A stretch of 64,000 bases of DNA from Cytophagales bacterium. Its GTDB lineage: Bacteria; Bacteroidota; Bacteroidia; Cytophagales; 172606-1. A model generated the notes under the pieces. That model was not told the origin of the DNA and ran no database searches. It saw nothing but the letters and a program-made list of their open reading frames with translations. The translations under genes and the position numbers were made by a program. Below, piece after piece: positions 9,106 to 17,606 of this stretch. The stretch lies in the NCBI GenBank assembly GCA_030446715.1, contig JAUJMU010000001.1, positions 659,297 to 723,296 on the forward strand, in the 5' to 3' direction. Positions within the stretch are counted from its first letter, which is position 1; every line of letters begins with the position of its first letter.

Positions 9106-10059
9106 GTGTACATCCTTTCCGCCGAGCACATCAGAAAAAGATACGCTGACCACACTGCACTGGACGATGTAAGCATCCAGATTCCGAAGGGCAGCATATT
9201 TGGTCTGCTGGGACCCAACGGTGCCGGTAAAACCTCGCTCATCCGGATCATCACCCAGATCACTGCTCCCGATCAGGGGAAGGTTTTCTTCAACGGCGAA
9301 CTGCTGGCCCCCAAACACATCGGCCGTATTGGCTACCTGCCTGAAGAACGTGGTTTATACAAAAAAATGAAAGTGGGCGAACAACTGCTTTACCTGGCCC
9401 AGCTGAAAGGCCTGTCTAAAGCCGAAGCCACGGCAAGGCTGAAAGTGTGGTTCAGAAAATTTGAAATAGAAAGCTGGTGGGGAAAAAACATGGAAGACCT
9501 CTCCAAAGGCATGGCCCAGAAGATTCAGTTTGTGGCCACTGTGCTGCACGAACCCGAGCTGCTCATTCTCGATGAACCCTTCACCGGCTTTGATCCCGTA
9601 AACGCTAACCTGATCAAAGATGAAATCCTGAAGCTGCGCGACAAAGGCTGCACCATCATCTTCTCCACCCACCGCATGGAGTCCGTGGAAGAACTCTGCG
9701 ACTACATTGCCCTGATCAACAAGTCACAGAAGATTCTGGACGGCCCCACCAAACAGATCAAGAACCAGTACAAGACCAACACCTACGTGGTGGAAGGTGA
9801 AGGAAAGCTGGTGAGCCTGCCCTCCATGTTTGATGTGCGGTCCATGCAGGAGCCCGAAGAAGGCTTCTTCAAAGCCATTATCCGGATGCCGCAGGGCGTG
9901 GCGCCGAATCAGCTGATAGAGTCCCTGATCAATCAGGTGCAGATTCATTCTTTCGTGGAGCACATACCGTCCATGAACGAAATCTTTATCCGCAACGTGA
10001 CCGGGAAGACTGATCCGCTGCCGGCCGAAGAGCTATACAAATTATCCCAGACGATTTAA
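9106..10059 (+). CDS. ABC transporter ATP-binding protein, NatA-like
   Basis: Cytoplasmic ATPase of an export-type ABC system. Walker A is [17 protein letters not shown], the signature-like motif LSKGMAQKIQF, Walker B LLILDEPFTGFDPVN, and the switch His occurs in IIFSTHRMESVEEL. The C-terminal extension after residue 215 (the DUF4162 type region) is typical of NatA and related exporters. The start is a GTG at 9106, giving YILSAEHIRKRY. The permease gene follows after about 120 bases in the same direction. NatAB in Bacillus exports sodium; substrate here is not known. Confidence 0.9.
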   Translation: MYILSAEHIRKRYADHTALDDVSIQIPKGSIFGLLGPNGAGKTSLIRIITQITAPDQGKVFFNGELLAPKHIGRIGYLPEERGLYKKMKVGEQLLYLAQLKGLSKAEATARLKVWFRKFEIESWWGKNMEDLSKGMAQKIQFVATVLHEPELLILDEPFTGFDPVNANLIKDEILKLRDKGCTIIFSTHRMESVEELCDYIALINKSQKILDGPTKQIKNQYKTNTYVVEGEGKLVSLPSMFDVRSMQEPEEGFFKAIIRMPQGVAPNQLIESLINQVQIHSFVEHIPSMNEIFIRNVTGKTDPLPAEELYKLSQTI

Positions 10060-10069
10060 ATTTAAATAG

Positions 10070-10173
10070 CCTGTTAGCCATTAGCCGTCAGCTTTTAGCC
10101 AAAGCCCGCAACAGCGATGCAGCTTCTGAAAAAAAGACGAATGGCTAACCAGCTAACACCTAAATGCTAATCC
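10070..10173. repeat. Inverted TTAGCC/GGCTAA words between the ABC genes
   Basis: GTTAGCCATTAGCC near 10073 faces ATGGCTAACCAGCTAAC near 10141 and ATGCTAATCC, so the spacer between ATPase and permease genes can fold on itself. It may be an intergenic word repeat or a weak processing or attenuation stem. Confidence 0.4.
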
Positions 10174-10180
10174 ACTTTCC

Positions 10181-11488
10181 ATGAAAAAGATATTGCTGAT
10201 TCTGCAGCGTGAATACCTGGTACGGGTGCAGAAAAAATCATTTGTGATCATGACCCTGCTGGGTCCGCTGCTGATTGCGGCCATTTACGCGGTGCCGGTT
10301 TTTCTGGCGCTGCGCGAAAACAAGGTGCGCAACATTGCCGTGGTAGATGAAAGCGGGCTGCTGAAAGACACCTTCAAAGGGAGCAAACAACTCGTATTCA
10401 CACCGATTGGAAATTCTCTGCAGACGGGCAAGCAGGCCGTGCTGGATGAAAAATACTACGCCGTGCTGTACGTGCCCAGAATCAGCGTGGACAATCCGGC
10501 GGGCATCAAGCTTTTCTCCAAAAAGGGCATTAGTCTGGACGTGGAAGGCGCAGTGGAGCGAAGCCTCAAAAAGGAAATCGAAGACGTAAAGCTGCAGCAG
10601 GCGGGTATTGACAAGCAGGTGCTGGAACGGATTGACACCAGGGTGTCGGTGGATACGATGAGTCTTACGGATGGTGAGGGCGAACGCGACAGCAGCACCG
10701 GAGCGGCCTTTATCGTTGGTTTTGCGGCCGCGTTTATCATCTACATCTCCATATTCATCTACGGCGTGCAGGTGATGCGCGGCGTGATCGAAGAGAAAAC
10801 CAACCGCATCGTGGAAGTAATCATTTCTTCGGTGAAACCGTTTCAGCTGATGATCGGCAAAATTACCGGTATTGCGCTGGTGGGGCTTACGCAGTTTCTG
10901 CTCTGGATCATCCTGGGCACGGCCATCAGTACGGCGGCCATCGGCGTACTCAAGTCACGGGATGACGTAAGCCAGGAGCAGGTAGACGCCGTCCTGAAAG
11001 AATCACCGGCGCTGGAGCAGCGCGCCAACATGCCCGAAAAAGTAATGACTGCCCTCAACACCCTCAATATTCCCCTGCTGCTGGGCACCTTTCTGTTTTA
11101 CTTCCTGGGTGGCTACCTGATTTACAGCGCCCTGTTTGCGGCAGTGGGCGCGGCGGCCGACAGTGATACTGATACCCAGCAGTTTATGTTTCCGATCACC
11201 ATTCCGCTGATCCTGTCGTTTGTGCTGGCGCAGTACGTGATCCAGAACCCTGACGGTCCGCTGGCCTTCTGGCTCTCCATGATTCCGCTGACTTCGCCCA
11301 TTATCATGATGGTGCGCATTCCGTTTGGTCCGCCGGCGTGGGAAATTGCCCTTTCCATGGTGCTGCTGGTGCTGGGCTTCCTGCTCATCACCTGGATAGC
11401 CGCCCGTATTTACCGCGTGGGCATTCTCATGTACGGCAAAAAGGTCAGCTACAAGGAACTGGGCAAGTGGGTGTTTTACCGGGTCTGA
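10181..11488 (+). CDS. ABC transporter permease, NatB/ABC-2 type
   Basis: Membrane partner of the ATPase before it. The 435 residues begin with the typical KKILLILQREYLVRVQKKSF followed by a first membrane helix (about 23-45), a periplasmic domain of about 135 residues, and five or more helices in the second half (for example GAAFIVGFAAAFIIYISIFI near 175 and LSMVLLVLGFLLITWIAARI near 400). The motif GVIEEKTNRIVEVIISSVKPFQLMIGK, shown here in parts, is characteristic of NatB-like permeases. A strong terminator follows, so the two ABC genes form one unit. Confidence 0.9.
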   Translation: MKKILLILQREYLVRVQKKSFVIMTLLGPLLIAAIYAVPVFLALRENKVRNIAVVDESGLLKDTFKGSKQLVFTPIGNSLQTGKQAVLDEKYYAVLYVPRISVDNPAGIKLFSKKGISLDVEGAVERSLKKEIEDVKLQQAGIDKQVLERIDTRVSVDTMSLTDGEGERDSSTGAAFIVGFAAAFIIYISIFIYGVQVMRGVIEEKTNRIVEVIISSVKPFQLMIGKITGIALVGLTQFLLWIILGTAISTAAIGVLKSRDDVSQEQVDAVLKESPALEQRANMPEKVMTALNTLNIPLLLGTFLFYFLGGYLIYSALFAAVGAAADSDTDTQQFMFPITIPLILSFVLAQYVIQNPDGPLAFWLSMIPLTSPIIMMVRIPFGPPAWEIALSMVLLVLGFLLITWIAARIYRVGILMYGKKVSYKELGKWVFYRV

Positions 11489-11507
11489 CCCTTTCCTAAA
11501 AAATGTT

Positions 11508-11547
11508 AAAAAGGCTGGTGCGCACGAATCTGCGTACCAGCCTTTTT
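11508..11547 (+). terminator. Rho-independent terminator after the ABC permease
   Basis: AAAAAGGCTGGT and ACCAGCCTTTTT form a stem around GCGCACGAATCTGCGT, itself able to pair (GCGCA/TGCGT), followed by a T run. Confidence 0.9.
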
Positions 11548-11576
11548 GTTGGCAGGTAAATACGGGTAAATAAACC

Positions 11577-11584
11577 TACTTTTG
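11577..11584 (+). promoter_or_regulatory. Bacteroidetes -7 box before the DUF2723 gene
   Basis: TACTTTTG matches the Bacteroidota -7 consensus TAnnTTTG and lies 26 bases before the start codon, directly after the preceding terminator. A TTG at 11549-11551 is a possible -33 element but its 25-base spacing is longer than usual. Confidence 0.55.
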
Positions 11585-11609
11585 CAAACAGTATTCTCCA
11601 TTTTAACAC

Positions 11610-14588
11610 ATGCATAATTTTCGGAAGATCAACAACCTGACAGGTTGGGGAGTATTTTTAATAGCTTTTGTGGTGTATGCCCTTACGGTTGAACCCACGG
11701 CGAGTTTCTGGGATGTAGGCGAGTTTATTGCGGCATCTTATAAACTTCAGGTGCCTCACCCGCCCGGGGCGCCTTTCTTCCTGATGGTAAACCGGATGTT
11801 TTCGCTGCTGGCCTTCGGCGATGTGAGCAAGGTAGCGTACTGGGTAAATATGTCGTCGGTGCTGTGCAGCGCCGCCACGGTGCTGTTCCTGTTCTGGACC
11901 ATCACGCTGCTGGCCCGCAAGGCAATGGGCATTACTTCTTTTCAGGTCACTACCGGGCCGCTGATCAGCCTGATGGGTGCCGGGGTGGTCGGGGCACTGG
12001 CCTATACTTTTTCTGATTCGTTCTGGTTTTCGGCAGTAGAGGCCGAAGTATATGCCATGTCGTCCTTCTTCACGGCTATCGTTTTCTGGGGCATATTCAA
12101 ATGGGAACTCATTGAGGATGAGGGGGCAGCAAACCGCTGGCTGATCCTGATTGCCTATCTGATCGGCCTCTCCATCGGGGTCCACCTGCTCAACCTGGTG
12201 GCCCTGCCGGCTATCGGACTGGTGTATTATTTCAAAAAATACAAACCCACCACCTGGGGAGTTATTGCGGCGCTGGTGATCAGTGGCGGCATTATTCTGA
12301 CCATTATGCTGGGTGTGATTCCGGGCCTGCCCTCAATGGCCGGTTCTTTTGAAATATTTTTTGTGAACAGCCTTGGCCTGCCCTTCGGCTCGGGCATTAC
12401 CGTTTTTGTACTGCTGCTGCTGGGTACCTTGCTCTATGGCCTTTACTACTCAGTACGCAAGGAAAAGGTGCTGCTCAACACGGCCCTGCTCTCCCTGACG
12501 GTGATCCTGATCGGCTATGCCTCTTACACCATGGTGCTGGTGCGGTCCGATTTCAACCCGCCCATCAACGAAAACGATCCCAGCGACATTCTGTCGTTTG
12601 TGTCGTATCTGAAGCGGGAGCAGTACGGCGACCGGCCGCTGCTGTACGGGCCCACCTTTACCTCCGAGCTGGTAGACCAGGAACGCGGCGATCCGCTTTA
12701 CCGGAAAGGGAAGGATAAATACGAAATTTACGATTACAAGCTCACTAATATCTACGACCCCAAAGGCAATATCCTGCTGCCGCGCGTTTTCAGCCGGCAG
12801 GACAACCACCAGCAGCTGTACCGCCAGATGCTCGGCATGCGCGAAGGGCAAAAGCCGAACATGAGCCACAATATCCAGTTCCTGTTTTCACACCAGCTGG
12901 GGCACATGTATTTCCGGTATTTCCTATGGAACTTCGTGGGCCGGCAAAGCGACATGGAGGGTGCCGGCGTGCTGATGCCGACCGATGCCTTTCAGAAGGA
13001 CCTTGCCTGGGAACTGAAAAGCAACTGGGGCCGCAACAACTTCTTCATGCTGCCTTTTCTGCTGGGGCTGGTCGGGTTTCTGTTTCAGTATTCCCGCGAC
13101 CGGCGCGGCTTCTGGGTAGTTACGCTGCTGTTTTTCCTGACCGGCATTGCCCTGGTGCTTTACCTGAACTCGCCACCCGTAGAGCCCCGCGAACGGGATT
13201 ATATTTACGTAGGGTCCTATTACGCCTTTGCCATCTGGATCGGCATGGGTGTGCTGGCCCTGGCCGAATTGCTCGGGCGGTTTATCCGGAAGCCGGCTCC
13301 GGCGGCGGCAGTGGCCGCGGCGGTCTGCCTGGTAGTGCCGGGCATCATGGCGCAGCAGGGCTGGGATGACCACGACCGGTCAAACCGCTACCATTCTGTA
13401 GATTCAGCCAAAAATCTGCTTAACTCCTGTGCGCCCAACGCCATTTTGTTTACCGGAGGCGACAATGATACTTTTCCGCTCTGGTACGTGCAGGAAGTGG
13501 AAGGCTTCCGCACCGACGTGCGGGTGTGTAACCTGAGTCTGCTGGGCACGCACTGGTACATTGACCAGATGAAGCGGCCCGTATACAAATCCGAAGCGCT
13601 GCCGATTTCGCTGGACAGGGAATCGTACTACGCCGGCACCAATGACCAGATCCCCGTCATGGATGAGGGCAAATACCCCGGCGGCATCCGGCTGGATACC
13701 TATCTGAAGCTGGTAAAGGCCAACGATCCGCGCATCAAAGTACCCTACCGGGAAGAGGCCCTGACCGTTCTGCCTTCCCGCAGGCTGGTGGTGCCCGTTG
13801 ACCGGGAAAAGGTACTGAAAATGGGCATTGTGAAGCCCGAACTCCGCGACTCCATCTCCGACCGCATGGAGTGGGACCTGACGCGCGGTGACCTGCTCAA
13901 GCCCGACCTGATGATTCTCGACATGATCGTGAGCAACAACTGGGAGCGGCCGATCTACTTCTCCAGCACCCTGGCACCGTCCAGCTACCTGAATCTGAAG
14001 GAGTTCATGCAGGTAGAGGGCCTGGTGTACCGGTTGCTGCCGGTAAAGGTTTCCGGTGCCACGCAAGGCTACCTGAACACCGGCATCACGTACACCAACA
14101 TGATGAAGAATATGTTCTGGCGGGAAATGGATAACCCGAAAGTGTACTACGACGAAAATTACCGCCGCTTCCCGATCAATGCCCGTCTGAACTTTTACCG
14201 CCTGGCGGATGAGCTGCTGCAGTCCGGCAAGAAAGACCAGGCCCGCGAAGTGGCGCTGCACAGCCTGAAGGTACTGCCCGACGCCGGCGTGCCGTACGAT
14301 GAGTATACGTCTAATATGATTTCGGTGCTGTTCCGGGTAGGTGAAAACGAAAAGGCGCAGGAAATTTCGCAGACCATGGCCTCCCGCGTGGACCAGAATC
14401 TGGATTATTACATCCGCAAGGAGCCGGGCAATGCGCAGGAGATCCAGACCAACCTGTACATGCTCAACCAGATCGTGCAGGCCAACAAGGAGGCAAACAC
14501 CCAGCTGGCGGCTAAGTTTGAGCAGATTTTCGAGAAGCACTACAACAGCTACGCCAGCCTCTATGCCCGCGGCATGTCAGGCGGTTAA
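11610..14588 (+). CDS. DUF2723 family membrane protein (TMEM260-like glycosyltransferase, GT117)
   Basis: A 992-residue polytopic membrane protein. The N-terminal third has the DUF2723 core: FVVYALTVEPTASFWDVGEF, then KLQVPHPPGAPFFLMVNRMF, with an acidic WDVGEF and HPPGAP motif as in C-type (GT-C) sugar transferases that use lipid-linked donors. More than ten hydrophobic helices follow up to about residue 580, then a soluble C-terminal part with RERDYIYVGSYYAFAIW and GGDNDTFPLWYVQEVEG, which are conserved in Bacteroidota members. The human relative TMEM260 is a protein O-mannosyltransferase, so a role in protein glycosylation is a fair inference. The gene is alone between two terminators. Confidence 0.88.
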   Translation: MHNFRKINNLTGWGVFLIAFVVYALTVEPTASFWDVGEFIAASYKLQVPHPPGAPFFLMVNRMFSLLAFGDVSKVAYWVNMSSVLCSAATVLFLFWTITLLARKAMGITSFQVTTGPLISLMGAGVVGALAYTFSDSFWFSAVEAEVYAMSSFFTAIVFWGIFKWELIEDEGAANRWLILIAYLIGLSIGVHLLNLVALPAIGLVYYFKKYKPTTWGVIAALVISGGIILTIMLGVIPGLPSMAGSFEIFFVNSLGLPFGSGITVFVLLLLGTLLYGLYYSVRKEKVLLNTALLSLTVILIGYASYTMVLVRSDFNPPINENDPSDILSFVSYLKREQYGDRPLLYGPTFTSELVDQERGDPLYRKGKDKYEIYDYKLTNIYDPKGNILLPRVFSRQDNHQQLYRQMLGMREGQKPNMSHNIQFLFSHQLGHMYFRYFLWNFVGRQSDMEGAGVLMPTDAFQKDLAWELKSNWGRNNFFMLPFLLGLVGFLFQYSRDRRGFWVVTLLFFLTGIALVLYLNSPPVEPRERDYIYVGSYYAFAIWIGMGVLALAELLGRFIRKPAPAAAVAAAVCLVVPGIMAQQGWDDHDRSNRYHSVDSAKNLLNSCAPNAILFTGGDNDTFPLWYVQEVEGFRTDVRVCNLSLLGTHWYIDQMKRPVYKSEALPISLDRESYYAGTNDQIPVMDEGKYPGGIRLDTYLKLVKANDPRIKVPYREEALTVLPSRRLVVPVDREKVLKMGIVKPELRDSISDRMEWDLTRGDLLKPDLMILDMIVSNNWERPIYFSSTLAPSSYLNLKEFMQVEGLVYRLLPVKVSGATQGYLNTGITYTNMMKNMFWREMDNPKVYYDENYRRFPINARLNFYRLADELLQSGKKDQAREVALHSLKVLPDAGVPYDEYTSNMISVLFRVGENEKAQEISQTMASRVDQNLDYYIRKEPGNAQEIQTNLYMLNQIVQANKEANTQLAAKFEQIFEKHYNSYASLYARGMSGG

Positions 14589-14605
14589 GCGCATGCATTC
14601 TTTCC

Positions 14606-14645
14606 AAAGCCCGTCTGTACAATCTGGTACAGGCGGGCTTTTTAT
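14606..14645 (+). terminator. Rho-independent terminator after DUF2723 gene
   Basis: AAAGCCCGTCTGTAC pairs with GTACAGGCGGGCTTT (one G-U pair) around AATCTG, followed by TTTATTT. Confidence 0.9.
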
Positions 14646-14717
14646 TTAGAACAGAATATATCCGGATACCCGGTACGGCAGGAATAATTATATTACGGCA
14701 CTATTCCACGAGCCGAT

Positions 14718-16127
14718 ATGAAAAAGACTACCCTCTTCAGACTGCTTACCCTTTTGTTTATCCTTTTGCCTATGCTGCATACGCTGGCCCAGCCCCTGCG
14801 GGTGAGTGACAACAAACGTTACCTGGTCAGGGCGGACGGCACGCCGTTCTTCTACCTTGGAGACACGGCGTGGGAGTTGTTTCACCGGCTGAACCGCGAA
14901 GAAGCCGAACGTTACCTCAGGCGCCGGGCGGAGCAGGGCTTTACGGTTATTCAGGCGGTGGTGCTGGCCGAACTCGATGGCCTGCACACGCCCAACCCGT
15001 ACGGCGAAGTTCCGCTGCAGAACGACGACCCCACCAGGCCCAACGAAGCTTACTTCAGACACGTGGACTGGGTCGTGAACAAAGCCGCCGAACTGGGTAT
15101 TCACATTGGCCTGCTGCCTACGTGGGGCGACAAGCTATTCAGGAATACCCGGGGCGCGGGACCGGAAATATTCAACGTGAACAATGCCCGCACCTACGGC
15201 CGCTACCTCGGCGACCGGTACAAAAATGCCAAAAACATCATCTGGGTGATGGGCGGAGACCGTAATCCGCGCAATGATAGCGATGTTGCCGTCTGGCGGG
15301 CCATGGCAGAAGGGGTAGTAGAAGGGGTTGGCGGCAGAGAAAAGACGCTGATGACTTTTCACCCCCAACCGCAGAAAGAAGGCTCCTCTTCTACCTGGTT
15401 CCATCAGGATGAATGGCTGGATTTTAATATGTTTCAGAACGGCCATTGCCGGGACATAGCCGTTTGGGACCGCGTCCAACGGGACTACAACCTCACGCCG
15501 GTCAAGCCGACCATGGACGGTGAGCCGCTCTACGAAGACCACCCGATCTGCTTTAATGCCGCCGAAAACGGTTTTTCGCTGCCCTACGACGTACGCCGGT
15601 TTGCGTACCTGGAGCTGTTTGCCGGGGCCCATGGCCACACCTACGGCTGTCACAGCATCTGGCAGATGTGGGGGCCGGGGCGCAAAGGCGTCAACAGTCC
15701 GCTGCGGTACTGGTACGAGTCGCTGGACCTGCCCGGTGCCAACGCCATGACGCACGTACGGAACCTGATGGAGTCGCGGCCGATGCTCGTGCGGGTGCCG
15801 GACCAGTCGCTGGTGCAGGGTGCCGCGGCCAGCAGCCAGAGTGCCTTGAAGCGGGTACAGGCCACGCGGGGCGACGACTACGCCTTTGTGTACAGCGCCT
15901 CCGGATTGCCTTTTACGGTGGCAATGGGCAAAATTTCCGGCAAGCAGGTAAAAGCCTGGTGGTACGACCCCCGTACGGGTGAGGCCAGGGCAGCCGGCTC
16001 TTTTCCCAACACCGGCACCAAAATATTTAACCCTCCTTCCGGCGGCTTTGACCACGACTGGGTGCTGGTGATGGACGACGCGGGCAAGAAGTACGGTGCT
16101 CCGGGGAAGGGGCGGGCGGGCAGGTAG
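14718..16127 (+). CDS. Glycoside hydrolase family 140-like protein (DUF4038 / apiosidase type)
   Basis: Secreted glycosidase-like protein. A signal peptide (about residues 1-25, LLFILLPMLHTLAQ) is followed by a TIM-barrel DUF4038 domain: YLVRADGTPFFYLGDTAWEL, ADGTPFFYLGDTAWELFHRL motif in parts, VNKAAELGIHIGLLPTWGD, and IIWVMGGDRNPRND. The carboxylate-bearing MDGEPLYED and the GAHGHTYGCHSIWQM region are typical active-site segments. The last 90 residues form a small beta domain (Collagen_bind_2 type) ending VLVMDDAGKKYGAPGKG. The known GH140 enzyme releases apiose from rhamnogalacturonan II; substrate here is not shown by the sequence. An 80-bp diverged copy of its 3' end lies 380 bases downstream. 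Confidence 0.88.
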   Translation: MKKTTLFRLLTLLFILLPMLHTLAQPLRVSDNKRYLVRADGTPFFYLGDTAWELFHRLNREEAERYLRRRAEQGFTVIQAVVLAELDGLHTPNPYGEVPLQNDDPTRPNEAYFRHVDWVVNKAAELGIHIGLLPTWGDKLFRNTRGAGPEIFNVNNARTYGRYLGDRYKNAKNIIWVMGGDRNPRNDSDVAVWRAMAEGVVEGVGGREKTLMTFHPQPQKEGSSSTWFHQDEWLDFNMFQNGHCRDIAVWDRVQRDYNLTPVKPTMDGEPLYEDHPICFNAAENGFSLPYDVRRFAYLELFAGAHGHTYGCHSIWQMWGPGRKGVNSPLRYWYESLDLPGANAMTHVRNLMESRPMLVRVPDQSLVQGAAASSQSALKRVQATRGDDYAFVYSASGLPFTVAMGKISGKQVKAWWYDPRTGEARAAGSFPNTGTKIFNPPSGGFDHDWVLVMDDAGKKYGAPGKGRAGR

Positions 16128-16193
16128 ATACCCTCCAGAGATGAGGAATGAGCCTTAAGCGGAGATTTTGGGTAGATTAGAAGAAAAATAACA

Positions 16194-16433
16194 ATGGAAA
16201 ACATCACTGACCGGATTACCATTGATGAGAAACTATGCAACGGGAAACCCACCATCCGGGGGAAGCGGATCACCGTGCAGACCATACTGGAGTATTTAGG
16301 GGCGGGAGAAAGCGCAGAAGAAATTCTTCACCAGTATCCTTCCCTGGAGCCGGAGGACATTACTGCCTGTCTGCAGTTTGCTTCCCAGCTGATGAGCTGC
16401 AGTTACATCATCAAATCAGTACGGCGGCTTTGA
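16194..16433 (+). CDS. DUF433 domain protein (antitoxin-like)
   Basis: A 79-residue protein with the DUF433 pattern: ITIDEKLCNGKPTIRGKRIT, then VQTILEYLGAGESAEEILHQYP and LEPEDITACLQFASQL. Such proteins fold as small winged-helix-like units and are often the antitoxin gene upstream of a DUF5615 PIN-like toxin. No DUF5615 gene follows, so it is an orphan. Its last residues (VRRL) and stop codon come from the start of a duplicated fragment of the upstream glycosidase, so its natural 3' end was replaced. Start ATG at 16194 follows an A-rich leader. Confidence 0.82.
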   Translation: MENITDRITIDEKLCNGKPTIRGKRITVQTILEYLGAGESAEEILHQYPSLEPEDITACLQFASQLMSCSYIIKSVRRL

Positions 16434-16502
16434 CCACGACCGGGTGTTGGTGCTGGACGATGCGGGTAAAAAGTACGGTGCGCCGGGTAAGGGATGGGCG
16501 GG
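16423..16502 (+). repeat. Diverged 80-bp duplicate of the glycosidase 3' end
   Basis: This stretch matches 16041-16120 over 80 bases with 10 differences. Read in the matching frame it gives GGFDHDRVLVLDDAGKKYG and on to APGKGWAG, against GGFDHDWVLVMDDAGKKYG in the intact gene. Most differences are silent (GAC/GAT, GGC/GGT, AAG/AAA, GCT/GCG), so both copies diverged as working genes before one was reduced to this remnant. It carries the stop codon of the DUF433 gene. Confidence 0.85.
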
Positions 16503-16507
16503 AAGTT

Positions 16508-17590
16508 CTACTGGTCCGTTGAGTTGTTGATCGGGTCCCTGAACCGCGGGTCGTTGCAGAAGGCTGCGTCGGTGAGGGTGTTGAGAAAAGCAATCAGCTT
16601 CGTTTTCTGGTCTTCGGTGAGCGGAATGCCCAGGCGGCCGTTTTGCCGGAGCAGCGGGTCCAGCGTCGGGGAGTCCTTCACGCCCGATGCGTAGTGGTCC
16701 AGTACCCGTCTCAGCGTATAAAACTGGCCGTTGTGCATGTAGGGCATGGTGAGCGCCACGTTGCGCAGGGACGGCACCTTGAATTTGCCCCGGTCGGCGG
16801 GGTCGCTGGTGACAATTTCGCGGCCCGGGTCGCGGGCAAAGTCGCTGTCCAGCCCGTTGTTGCGGTAGGAGTGATCCGTAAACAGGTCAGTGGCGTGGCA
16901 GGAGGCACAGTTGGCCGTAAACAGTTGCAGTCCCTCTTTCTCGTCAGCGGTGAATTCTACCCCGTTTTCCCGGCGCACGTACCGGTCGTAACGGGAATTG
17001 GCCGACACCAGCAAACCCGTAAACTGAGCCATAGCCCTGAACATCAGCTGGCTGTTGATGGTGTCGTGCCCGAAGGCAGCCCTGAATTTTTCGCGGTACC
17101 CGGGCATCCCGTTCAGTTTGTCAATTACGTTTTTGAGGGTTTCGCCCATTTCCACCGGATTGGTAATCGCATTGAGGGGCGTTACCTCCAGATGGTTGGC
17201 ACCGCCGTCCCAGAAAAACTCCGGCATCCAGGCGAGGTTGGCCATGGCAGGCGTATTGCGGTTGCCCAGCTTATTGCCCACTCCGTGGCTGAGGTCGTGG
17301 GAGTGGTCGGCAAAAGCAAAGGTCTGCCGGTGACAGGTGCCGCACGAAACGGAATTGTCACCGGACAGCCGGCCGTCGTAAAACAGCATCCGCCCGAGTT
17401 CGAAGCCCTCTTTGGTGACCGGATTGTTCTGAAAGCGGTAAACAGATTCCGGAAAGTTGGCCGGCGCTACAAATGCGTACGGATCAGGCTCCGGCATTTC
17501 GGTGCCCTTCTGCGACCGGTCGCACCCGATAAATGCGCCGGCCACGGCCAGGCAGAGCAGCCAGTAAGGGCGCAACTTAATTTTGAACAT
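16508..17590 (-). CDS. Diheme cytochrome c peroxidase / MauG-MbnH family lipoprotein
   Basis: Periplasmic c-type diheme enzyme. The 360-residue protein starts MFKIKLRPYWLLCLAVAGAF with a lipobox IGC (Cys23). Two heme-binding motifs are seen, CGTCH (83-87) and CASCH (228-232), with the usual order for bacterial cytochrome c peroxidases. I chose the ATG at 17590 because it begins directly at the signal peptide; the upstream codons are not family-like. The gene overlaps nothing but lies 16 bases from an MbnP-like gene that precedes it on the same strand, the arrangement known for MbnH-MbnP pairs, where the diheme enzyme oxidises a Trp of its partner. Whether this one acts on peroxide or on the partner protein is not settled by sequence. 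Confidence 0.9.
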   Translation of the reverse strand: MFKIKLRPYWLLCLAVAGAFIGCDRSQKGTEMPEPDPYAFVAPANFPESVYRFQNNPVTKEGFELGRMLFYDGRLSGDNSVSCGTCHRQTFAFADHSHDLSHGVGNKLGNRNTPAMANLAWMPEFFWDGGANHLEVTPLNAITNPVEMGETLKNVIDKLNGMPGYREKFRAAFGHDTINSQLMFRAMAQFTGLLVSANSRYDRYVRRENGVEFTADEKEGLQLFTANCASCHATDLFTDHSYRNNGLDSDFARDPGREIVTSDPADRGKFKVPSLRNVALTMPYMHNGQFYTLRRVLDHYASGVKDSPTLDPLLRQNGRLGIPLTEDQKTKLIAFLNTLTDAAFCNDPRFRDPINNSTDQ

Positions 17591-17606
17591 GATCAAAGGA
17601 AAACAT

